From positions 152,763,461 through 152,827,460 of the forward strand of contig CM051460.1 of NCBI GenBank assembly GCA_028095005.1: a stretch of 64,000 nucleotides of DNA, given 5' to 3'. The position numbers and the translations under genes are program-made. Of this stretch, positions 45,668 to 55,700 are shown one piece after another. The notes under the pieces were generated by a model. The model was given only the letters and a program-made list of their open reading frames with translations, made no database searches and was not told where the DNA came from. Origin of the DNA: Rhynchospora pubera. Its lineage: Eukaryota > Streptophyta > Magnoliopsida > Poales > Cyperaceae. Position 1 is the first letter of the stretch, and every line of letters begins with the position of its first letter.

Positions 45668-47568
45668 TGATATCGTCATTATTTGTAGGCATTTGGACCG
45701 TACTTGGCACTCAAATAACACTCAAACCATTGAATTATTCAATAGATTGCTATGATTTCCATGGAATTGGCTCTACCGTCATTTCTTCTCTCATTTTACA
45801 GGACATTGATGATTTCTGATGATTTTGGAGCATATAGATGGATTCCCGACGTAGCACGTACGCTAGACGACTCATTCCTAGCATTGGAGGCCATTTTCTC
45901 TCTTCTGGTCGACCCGAACAAACATCTGGTCGATCCGACCAGCACCTATGGCAGCCAAGCGTCATTTTCTCTCTCCTGGTCGACCCGACCAGGAGCCTGT
46001 TCGATCCGACTGGGCATCACAACAGCAAACTTGTGCAGCTGTTCTTTCTCTCTCCTGTTCGGTTCGAACAAGGATCTGTTCGGTTTGACCAGGGTGCCGC
46101 CATATCACATAAGGCATTATTTTTTACATAGAAACTGATGGAAATGGCAATTTCTTGCGCCCTGGTGCCCTAGCCTTCCATCCTTGCGACCTGGGACATC
46201 CATATATACACCTCTAGACCTGAAGGAAAAGATACAACCTTTCATACCACAAATTTCACTTTCCATAGGCGTTTTTCTCTCTTCCACCATTGGAGATCAT
46301 CAAAGCGTGGTTCTTTGAAGCGACGGCATCAAGGAGACGAGTTTGGTGACCATCTTGCAACACACCACTGCCTAGAGATCATAGTTCGAAAGCATAAAGG
46401 AGTATTCGGTTTATTCTTCTATGTTTTCTTCTCTATTTTCAATGGGCTTGTATCTTGTTATTTCTATATTATTTATTGTGTGTTTTAGTACTATGTTAGG
46501 CTAAATTTATGTAGTCTTAGGGGTAAGTTAGTAACTTAGGTTTGGATGTTGTGATTTGACTTGATATGATATGATGTGTGTTGTTGATTTGTTTTGTTGA
46601 GAATTATGTTAATTGCTTGTTTAAATTGCTTGGTTAAGTCTAATTAACTTCTAGATGAATGGCCACATTTAGTTAAGTTCTAAAGTTAGGTTAATCAAGA
46701 TAATTTAGATAAAGTATTTGGGATAAATCGTAGATCCGAAAGGGGAGATTAGTTGACATCAAAAGTGTAACTTTTAGACAAGTCCAAAAGACCTCTAGAT
46801 ATCCTTATGAACTCCAACAAACAAGTTTAAGTTGATTGAATTCTATACCAAAAGTTGTGAACCAATCAAGTTAATTAGGTTAGGTTGTGATTAAACCAGT
46901 TTCTAGTCCAACAAGCGACAGCTGAGGTTTAGTGAATCTAGGTTTAGCCAACAAACCCTAGCACAAGGCATAAAGTATCATAAAAGGTCAAAACCACACA
47001 CTTATACCATCTGTTCGGATTGAACAGACTCCTGTCCGGATTGAACAGAGTCCTGTTCGGATTGAACAGAGTCCTGTTCGGATTGAACAGACTCCTGTTC
47101 GGATTGAACAGAGTCCTGTTCGGATTGAACAGACTCCTGTTCGGATTGAACAGATCCTTGTTCGAACCGAACAGAGAAGTAAACGCTTGAAAAACACCGT
47201 TCGATGCATAAAAGTGATAAGTTCTGTGTTCTAGAGTCCAAACCAAGGTGAAACCTGAACCCTAAGACGCTTTTTATACTGTTTGAAAACCCAAAAACCT
47301 TACTTTAGTTGTTTACTTTATTTTAATTGACAAAACAACCAAAAATATATACTTTACTTGCACCTTTACATTTAATTCATCAAAACTCTATACAAATATT
47401 CTTGTCTAGCTTTTGAAAAAGGATAAGTCCAGTAATCAATTGTACCGTCCCTTGGGTTCGACCCTAAAGCTTTACTCTAAACGATTAGTGAGGTTAGCTC
47501 TAGGTCTATAAATTTATTTGATTCCTAGGTTGTAAGCCTTCATCAATTATATTAATAATAGATTATTG
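45668..47568 (+). repeat. 5' LTR of Gypsy element C
   Basis: Starts TGATATCGTC. It contains three 21-bp-phased palindrome pairs (45905/45926, 45976/45997, 46055/46076) and the tandem array at 47011-47176. The 128-codon frame at 45752 is repeated unchanged in the right LTR, which reflects LTR identity rather than a gene. A possible TATA (catatatacacctc) is at 46200. Confidence 0.88.
47011..47176 (+). repeat. 21-bp tandem array in the 5' LTR of element C
   Basis: About eight units of ctgttcggattgaacagagtc with small variants (gtccgg, agactc). Each unit contains an inverted repeat CTGTTCGG-ATTGAACAG. All frames are open through it, which produces spurious 73-100 codon frames on the minus strand. 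Confidence 0.93.
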
Positions 47569-47632
47569 TGCAAGAAATTACACATGGTACCCTCTACTCA
47601 TTCCCCGCCACTCGAGTAATTCAAGGCAACAA

Positions 47633-48637
47633 GTGCACAAAATTTCAACTAAAGAGGCGAGGATAGAGGAGCTAGAAGCTGAACTTGCCGCTTACCAATC
47701 GACTCAAGGGACACATCTCCATTCAAACCAATGCGGAGCGTGTGGCGAGGAAGGACATACATCTATCAATTGTCCTCTTGCCAAAATTGGTAACGGAGGG
47801 GCCCAAGTGAACTACCTACACAATGGGTCCCCTTACGGTTCAAAGTACCAAAACAGCCCTCCAAATTTGTATAGGAATGCCCAATTCAACAACAACAATA
47901 GAGACCAATCATTTCAAAAGAAACCCTTTTTCGATAGGGAAGAGATTCCAATTGTTGTTCAAGAATTCATGAGTGAGCAAGAAAAGTTTAACAAATCTAT
48001 GGCTTTAGGGTTTGACGAATTGAAGGCCACCACCGACGAATTGAAGGCTACCGTCAATGAATTCAAGGGAAGTGCAAGCACCTTGCAACGCTTGGAGCGC
48101 ATGATGGAAGCACACTTCTCCCGACCACCTGGCAAGCTTCCAAGCCAGCCTCAAGTCAACCCTAGTGCAGAGATCAAGTCCATACATATCTTGCGAAGCG
48201 GCAAGGAGTACCAAGACCCACCCGTACCACCAAACGAGGGAAATAGCCTCTCTGTTCGGTCCGACCAGAATCCTGTTCGGTCCGAACAGGAGGAACCAGG
48301 GGAGATGCAACCGATTCTTGAGAAAGTTTTGTCATTCCCTCCACTCCATGAGGCATCCCAGACACAAGGCACCATTCCTGAGCCTGAACAAGCTGAAGAG
48401 GTGCCACTCGCACCATCTGTTCGGTCCGACCAAGCTCCTGTTCGGTTCGAACAGAGCACAACAGTGGTCCAAAGCAAGGGCAGAAAGAAGGCACAACAAC
48501 CTGAGTCAATCTATAGGCCTCCTGTCCCATTTCCTCAGCGACTTGTGAAGAAGAATGAGGAAGAACGATTTCGAACTTTTTGGGGGATTCCCTATTCCCC
48601 ATTCCCTATCACACAAGAATACCGAGTCTTTGAATAG
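47633..48637 (+). CDS. Gypsy gag protein, N-terminally truncated
   Basis: 334 codons. It opens with a coiled-coil-like EARIEELEAELAAY, then a zinc knuckle CGACGEEGHTSINC (CX2CX4HX4C), a Gln/Asn-rich linker and helical repeats (DELKATTDELKATVNEF). IHILRSGKEY is typical of Athila/Tat gag. The large N-terminal capsid domain of the family is missing. Two coding palindrome pairs (48252/48273 and 48417/48438) yield the repeated peptide VRSDQ-PVR-EQ. The frame ends at 48637, after the protease frame (one base ahead) has begun. The gag-to-protease spacer common in relatives seems deleted here. Confidence 0.75.
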   Translation: MHKISTKEARIEELEAELAAYQSTQGTHLHSNQCGACGEEGHTSINCPLAKIGNGGAQVNYLHNGSPYGSKYQNSPPNLYRNAQFNNNNRDQSFQKKPFFDREEIPIVVQEFMSEQEKFNKSMALGFDELKATTDELKATVNEFKGSASTLQRLERMMEAHFSRPPGKLPSQPQVNPSAEIKSIHILRSGKEYQDPPVPPNEGNSLSVRSDQNPVRSEQEEPGEMQPILEKVLSFPPLHEASQTQGTIPEPEQAEEVPLAPSVRSDQAPVRFEQSTTVVQSKGRKKAQQPESIYRPPVPFPQRLVKKNEEERFRTFWGIPYSPFPITQEYRVFE

Positions 48638-49133
48638 CAAGATGCCCCCAAAGCTTGAGGATCCGGGTAGGTTTGCTCTTCCTTGCACTATTGGAAACGC
48701 AACAATCAAGCAAGCCTTGTGTGATATGGGGGCTAGTGTTAGTTTGATGCCCAAGTCCGTTTATGAAAAGATTGGAATTGGAGAATTGAGACCCACATGC
48801 ATGACATTGAAGCTCGCTGATTCCTCAATGCGGTTGCCCTTGGGTGTTATTAAAGATGTGCCCGTTCAAGTGGATAAGTTTGTCATACCGGGTGATTTCG
48901 TGGTGATGGACATGGAAGAAGACAAGGAGGTGCCTATAATTTTAGGACGCCCCTTCCTTAGAACCGCCGGTGTGAAGATGGATGCTCGAGATGGGACGAT
49001 TTTAGTTAGAGTGGGAGGAGAGAAACTCCGATTTTCAATAGATCATGCTTTGAAGTGCTCCAACCCCGCCAACAAGGGTCATGACAAATCGCTCGCCGTC
49101 TCGCTCTCCGGATCCGATCCGATCAAGACCTAG
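48555..49133 (+). CDS. Gypsy retropepsin (aspartic protease)
   Basis: The PR domain reads from MPPKLEDPGRFALPCTIGN through ALCDMGASVSLMP (catalytic Asp in DMGAS, where most proteases have DTGAS or DLGAS) to VIPGDFVVMDMEEDKEVPIILGRPFL. It overlaps the gag frame by 83 bases in the +1 frame. Real coding starts near 48640, so the upstream part of the frame is probably read only by accident. The protein stops at TAG 49131-49133, where relatives continue into reverse transcriptase. Confidence 0.75.
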   Translation: MRKNDFELFGGFPIPHSLSHKNTESLNSKMPPKLEDPGRFALPCTIGNATIKQALCDMGASVSLMPKSVYEKIGIGELRPTCMTLKLADSSMRLPLGVIKDVPVQVDKFVIPGDFVVMDMEEDKEVPIILGRPFLRTAGVKMDARDGTILVRVGGEKLRFSIDHALKCSNPANKGHDKSLAVSLSGSDPIKT

Positions 49134-50861
49134 TGAAATATGGTCAAGCTAGGGACCTAAAACAAGCGCTTCTTGGGAGGCAACCCAAGGATTTCTCAAC
49201 TCTTCTCTCTTTTATTTATTTTGTCATCAAAAAAACAAAAAAACAAAAAAAAATATATAGAAAAATCCATAAAAAAACAGAAAATATTAAAAATAGAATT
49301 TGATGTTTGTATCTGTTTGTTTGTAGGATAATTTTGAGGAACAAACGAAGAAAGATGCAATTCGTGCTAGAGCACCATGGGTTACGCGAACCAACTAACC
49401 CCGATCGACCTCATACGGATTGCATCAAAAGATCTAGAAAAATTAGAGCCGTCTTGGACAACGAGAGAACAAACTAGAGGCAAATCAACATATTGGAAAG
49501 CAAAAATTGGCTAAGTTCTCTTTTCCCTCCTATTTACTTTTTTATTCGATTGCATGCATTGAGGACAATGCTTGATCTAAGTTTGGGGGGAGGGAATAGG
49601 AGAAAAATCGAACTTTTGGTGGATTTTGGTAAATTTTTGCAATTTTTTCGAACTTTTTGCTTCTCTGGTCAGCTCGAACAGACATCTGGTCGATCCGACC
49701 AGAGCATGAAAATTGCACGATTTGGTTTGATTTTGGCTTGGAAATTAGTTGGTTTTGCCTATTCTCTCTCGATTTGAATTTTAAACGTTAAATCTCACAC
49801 TGCTTAACCTTGTTTTTGAGTCAAACAAAAATTTTCTCAAAGAACCCTAAAATGTTTTGATATCACACTTGATCTTGCACCAATGGACTGAATTGGAGTA
49901 TTTTCTTTAAAATTTGAACTTGATCTTGGATGCTTAGAATTGTTATGACAATCTTAGTCGATTCTCATAAGTTTTTGCCGAGTGAACTAATTCGTATTTG
50001 ACAAACTTTTGAAAAGAAATTTATCGACTTTGGAAATTGTAAAATGAATTTTGTCTTGTTGAAATTGCTTTTTAATCGCTTGAATCACCAACGAGCAAAA
50101 ATTAATGGGAAATTAAATCAAAATAGCTGTGAAAACGAGGATGCACTGAGGCCTTTCTCCACCAACTTAGCCACAAATTGGAGGGTATTGGGTTAGGTAT
50201 GAATTGTTAGGAATTACAACTCAAAGAAACCGAGAAATAATTGGACAACTCATGCTTAATTCTACCAGACCCGGTGCGAAAGCATTGGTAAAGGAGTTGT
50301 TGAGTATTATGGCCCAAGTGTACCGTGGCCATAGTCGAGCAACACCCGTCTAACCTCCCTAGCGCGACATGTGCTAGTAGCAAACTCAAGGCCAATGATA
50401 CCGCATTATCCTCTAGGGTGTAAAGCCCCACGGCTCGACTTGCACGAAAAAAAAAAACATTGGTGAAAAATTGAAATTGTTTTTGAGAAAAGTTCATTAT
50501 AAAATTTCTGAAGTTGATAAAGGCCTTTACAAATTTTTGTGGAATGTGAAAAGGAACGGGTAATTGAAATTGAGATCGCTTTTGAAATATCAAAGGGAAG
50601 CTAGAGTTCTAATTTATGGGAAAAGACTTTACTTAGGGCCAAGAGTTGCATTAATTAAGTTGTGAACACTTAACTTGGTTTTTGATTTTGATTCTTGTTT
50701 GACTCATTTGATGAAAGTGTGAGAAATTTTAGGCATAGCAATTGATTTCACGACATTTATTGGTTTGAGATACAACTCAATGTTTAAGGTTTAAGTACAG
50801 TCCAAAACTCTAAGCTTAGGGTGTTGCTTGAGGACAAGCAAAGTTTAAGTTTGGGGGGATT
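49134..50861 (+). other. 3' non-coding region of Gypsy element C
   Basis: Contains gcgcttcttgggaggcaaccc (about 49166) and gaggacaatgcttgatctaagtttggggggaggg split over 49558-49590, both usual 3' of pol in Athila/Tat elements, a palindrome pair at 49665/49686, and the polypurine tract at 50845-50860. No coding region was recognised; the minus-strand frame at 50207-50593 is unsupported. Confidence 0.7.
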
Positions 50862-50890
50862 TGATATCGTCATTATTTGTAGGCATTTGG
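50862..50890 (+). repeat. 3' LTR of Gypsy element C, first piece
   Basis: The first 29 bases of the LTR (tgatatcgtcattatttgta ...), cut by the insertion of Copia element B; the rest is at 60799-62713. Confidence 0.9.
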
Positions 50891-52668
50891 TGTTAGAAAG
50901 TGTGCTAATTTTCATTTTTATGCTAATTACCAATTAATTAACCAAGCAAACAAAGCACACACAAGATCTAGTACACAAGCTATTCAAACACACGAGAAAA
51001 AGGGTTGGAAGTATACCTCTCTTGGTATCGCAACCAAGAGGCTTGTTCCAACGGTTTTGGTGTCGGTGGCGTGCTCTCCCTTCTTCTTCCTTCGACGGCC
51101 TCGAATCCACCAAAAGGATTAACCAACCTCTAAGATTTTTGTGCTAGCAAAAACACAAAGAGAGATAGCTAATCCTTTGTTTCTAGCTTTTCTTCCAATT
51201 AATCTATATTAATGAAGTAGCTAAATCTCAACACATGAGCCCTAATGAAACAATGGAAAGAGCAAAAGAGAAGAGGAATAAATTCTGAAATTTATTCTCC
51301 TCTTTTGGGAATTTCGGCTATGGAGGAAGGAGAGAGAAAATAGAAAGGTGGCTAGGGTTTCCCCAAAATGAACCCCTTTATATAGAGCTCTCTTGACCTA
51401 CCTACCAACCTATCCAATGGACAAAAATGCCCCTAGGTTGCCGCACATTTCATGGGCCAAGAAGGCCTACAACAATTTGTTGGCTAGGTCCATTACTTAA
51501 TTCCATTTATTTGGTCTTTCCAATAGTTATCAATTTCGGCCCTTTTAATTAACATTTAATTAAAATCCGAATAGCTCAAATAAAATATGTTGAATATGAA
51601 TAATTATTAACTTATTAATAATCATTTCAGGATTAGCAAATGCATTAATTTATTTCTATATGATCTATTTGATTTAATTAATTATAACGGTCCGCAACGG
51701 TATATAATTAATTAATCAACATATCATATTTTCGCAATACGCACTATTGCGAATAAATAAATAATGCACTGTTTGGTTAAAGCTTTATTTGTGTGACCCT
51801 TTGAGGATTTATGCTACGTTGGACATGGAATTAAATCGCCATTTTATTCCAATAATCATAAGCGGTATCTAGCAACACGTTATGATTCCCAATTCGCATA
51901 AATAGTGTACAGCTACAAAATTTCAATCCTGCATAAGAGAACAATTATGTTTCTCTATTTTGATTCTTATGTCACACGATATCATTGTATAATCCAAGAT
52001 AGGAACGTGTCATTCTTGCAGATTATACGTTTCTTGATCTAGAGATAATTGTATCAGTTGCTAGCAAACAATCTATCTCCATCAAGGGGCCCAAACAGAT
52101 ATCGTCACTCACTAAGTGAATTAATGAGGGACATACGGTTTTCTTGATAATTAGCTTTTTCCCGCACAATTCAAGAATACTTAAATCAAGTCCGTATAGC
52201 AGCCTTTATCAGGAATCAGCGGTAGACATGATTTATAGCATCTATCCTCATGTGGAAAAGATAATCATCTCAAACTTAGAACCAAAATCATAACGAAATA
52301 AATAATGACACGTAACACAATCCATATATTTATTTCGTGGGGTCCAGTCCTGTACCATGTTCTATAACATATACATATGCAATTAAGTTGGTTACTCTTA
52401 ACCTATGATTTATAGAACTTAATCATCACTTAATCTGCATACTAATCTTATTGATAACTAATGTTCTCTGTTAATTATCAAGATTATGGACTTTTAGATT
52501 TATCGTTGTCATTTACTACTAAATGAATAACAGTGATCTATAATTCAGATCCTCAACCTGAATGAACTGTCAACGATTAAATCAAAGAACAAATGATCTG
52601 AAATCATCAATAACATAAACTATAGAAGTGGCCTAAATAAGATTGGCTCCTAGGACATATCTCTAACA
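50891..52668 (-). repeat. 3' LTR of Copia element B
   Basis: By element orientation this is the 3' LTR. A TATA box (read on the minus strand, tctatataaagggg) lies at about 51375-51390. It shares moderate similarity with the LTR of element A. Confidence 0.95.
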
Positions 52669-52783
52669 ATCTCCCACTTGGCCTAGAGTCAATCAATGGT
52701 GACTTCTAGCAAGTGCATAGTACTCAATGTAATATCCAAAATATACATGTCTCATACTAAAGCCTAGTAATAAAAAATACAAC

Positions 52784-55700
52784 TCAAAGCCACTCAGGCA
52801 TACGCCTAATCCCCATGGATGCAACATGCAACTCATGTGCGGCTCGAGATAAAGGCTTTGTCAGAGGGTCCGCTGTGTTCGCGGCACCGTCCACCTTCTT
52901 GACCTTGACCCATCCATCATTGATCAACTGACGGATGAGATGGAATCGTCGTAGAATGTGCCTAGTCTTTTGGTGAGACCTAGGCTCCTTGGACTGAGCT
53001 ATGGCTCCCGTGTTGTCGCAGTAGATATCCACTGGACCTGAGATGCTTGGAACCACCTCTAGCTCGGTCAAGAACTCCTTGATCCATACACCTTCTTTCG
53101 CTGCTTCACCAGCCGCTAAGTATTCTGCTTCGGTGACGGAATCGGCCGTAGTATTTTGTTTGGAACTCTTCCAACTTACGGCACCACCATTGAGCAGAAA
53201 TACGAAGCCGGACTGTGATTTTGAGTCATCTCGATCGGTTTGGAAACTAGCATCTGTGTAACCACTTACAACGAGCTCTTGGTCTCCACCATATACGAGA
53301 ATGCTATCCTTTGTTCTCTTGAGATATTTGAGGATATTCTTGACTGCAGTCCAATGTGCCATGCCAGGATTGGCTTGGAATCGACTAGTCACGCTAATCG
53401 GATGTGCCACATCAGGACGAGTGCATAGCATGGCATACATAATCGATCCGACCACAGATGGATACTGGAATTTCTTCATGTATTCACGATCTGTATCATT
53501 GGTCGGACTTTGAGACTTGCTCAAGAAAATGCCATGTGACATAGGCAAGAATCCCTTTTTGGAATTTGCCATGTTGTGTTTGTTCAACACTTTGTCAATA
53601 TATGCATCTTGGCTCAAGCCTAACATCCTTCTCGATCTATCTCTATAGATCTTGATTCCTAGGATATAGGCGGCTTCGCCCAAATCTTTCATTGAGAACA
53701 CCTTCTTCAATGAATCCTTAACTGCATTCAACTCGGGGATATCATTCCCGATCAAGAGGATATCATCAACATATAGAATAAGAAACACAACCACGCTCCC
53801 ACTGATCCTCTTGTAAACACAAGGTTCCTTTTCGCTTTGAACGAAGTTCAATTTCTTGACTTCTTCATCAAAGCGTTTGTTCCAACTCCTCGATGCTTGC
53901 TTCAATCCATAAATGGACCTTTGAAGTTTGCATACCTTGTTAGCATTCTTTGGATCCACAAAACACTCGGGTTGTGTCATATACACATCCTCTTCCAAAT
54001 TTCCATTTAGGAAGGCGGTTTTGACATCCATTTGCCATATTTCATAATCATAAAATGCGGCAATTGCTAACATGATCCGAATTGACTTGAACATAACGAC
54101 GGGCGAGAAGGTTTCTTCATAGTCAATACCATGAACTTGTTTGTAACCTTTCGCTACGAGTCGTGCTTTGTAAATGGTCAAGTTGCCATCCATGTCGACC
54201 TTTCTTTTAAAGATCAATTTGTTCTCAACGGGTTTTACTCCGTTGGGAAGATCAACCAAGGTCCATACCTTGTTGTCATACATGGATTGCATTTCGGATT
54301 CCATGGCCTTAAGCCATTCCTTGGAGTCTGGTTTTCTTTTCATGTCATCAATGGTCAAAGGCTCATCGTTCTCCATGACGAGAACGTCGTGCAAACCTAA
54401 ATATCTTATAGGTGGACGACTTGGCCTTGCCGATCTTCGTAGGGTAGATGCTTGAGGTTCTTGAACTTGCTCCACAACGGTTTGTGGGCTTTGTTCTTGA
54501 ACTTCAAGTATAGGTGCGTCCTCAACACTATCGACACGCGATATGTTTGAGTATTCATTTGAGGGAGCTTGTTCTTGAACCTCTTCTTCCACAACAACTT
54601 GAGGAATGGGTTCGACTACAATCTCGTTCGGTGCAACCTCATTTGGCACTATATTTGGAACAACCACATTACCTACTTGAGGTATGTTTTGTTGTTGTGG
54701 TTCTTGAATTTCTTCAATAACCACGTTGCTCCCACTACTTCTTCTTGAGATAAACTCCTTTTCCAAGAATTCCGCATGTCGTGCAACAACTATTTTGTTC
54801 TCGACACGGTTATAGAAGTAGTAACCCTTCGTTTCCTTAGGGTATCCTACGAAATGACATTTGTCCGATTTGGGTCCAAGCTTATCGCTCACTAGCCTTT
54901 TCACATAAGCTTCACAACCCCAAATTTTGAGAAACATCATGCTTGGTTTCGAACCAAACCAAAGCTCATAGGGTGTTTTCTCAACGGACTTTGATGGAAC
55001 ACGGTTCAAAGTAAAAGCTGCGGTTTCAATTGCATAACCCCAAAAGGACATAGGCAAATCAGTTTGGCTCATCATCGATCGAACCATGTCTAGCAAAGTT
55101 CGATTCCTCCTTTCGGACACACCATTCCATTGTGGTGTTCCTGGTGGAGTGAGTTGTGGAACGATTCCACACTCCTTTAGATAATCGCCAAATTCATGGC
55201 TCAAGTACTCACCACCTCTATCGGATCGTAAGGCCTTGATCTTTCGATCAAGTTGGTTCTCAACTTCACTCTTAAACTCTTTGAACTTGTCAAAGGTTTC
55301 AGATTTATGACGCATCAAGTAGATATACCCGTATCTACTATAATCGTCAGTGAACGTGACGAAGTATGAGAAACCTCCACGTGCACAAATGCTCATAGGT
55401 CCACATACATCGGTATGTATGAGATCTAACAATCCATTTGCCCTTATCCCTTTGTTGGGGAAAGGCGCTTTGGTCATTTTTCCCATCAAACAAGATTCGC
55501 AAGTGTCAATTGGCTCGAAAGCGAATTGATCCAAGAGACCAACGGATTGTAGTCTCTTGATGCGTTTCTCGTTGATATGACCCAAGCGGCAATGCCACAT
55601 TAAAGTCGCATTCTCATGTGAAACCTTACGTTTCCTTTTGTCATTTTCAACACTCAAAACAAATCCATTCGAATCGAGCACATAAAGACCATTCAATAAA

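Noticed and set aside
45752..46138. 128-codon frame, repeated unchanged at 60854-61240
   Set aside because: It lies inside the two LTRs of Gypsy element C; identity follows from LTR identity and the composition shows no protein family.
46944..47246. Frames with LFNPNR or SIRTGVC heptad repeats on the minus strand (also 62046-62390)
   Set aside because: Products of the 21-bp tandem array, open in all frames because 21 is a multiple of three; no start context or homology.
48005..48602. Three minus-strand frames of 101-142 codons under gag
   Set aside because: Antisense shadows of the gag gene; the sense strand has the zinc knuckle and family motifs.
50207..50593. 128-codon minus-strand frame in the Gypsy 3' region
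   Set aside because: No recognisable motif; the region is the usual non-coding 3' part of Athila/Tat-like elements.
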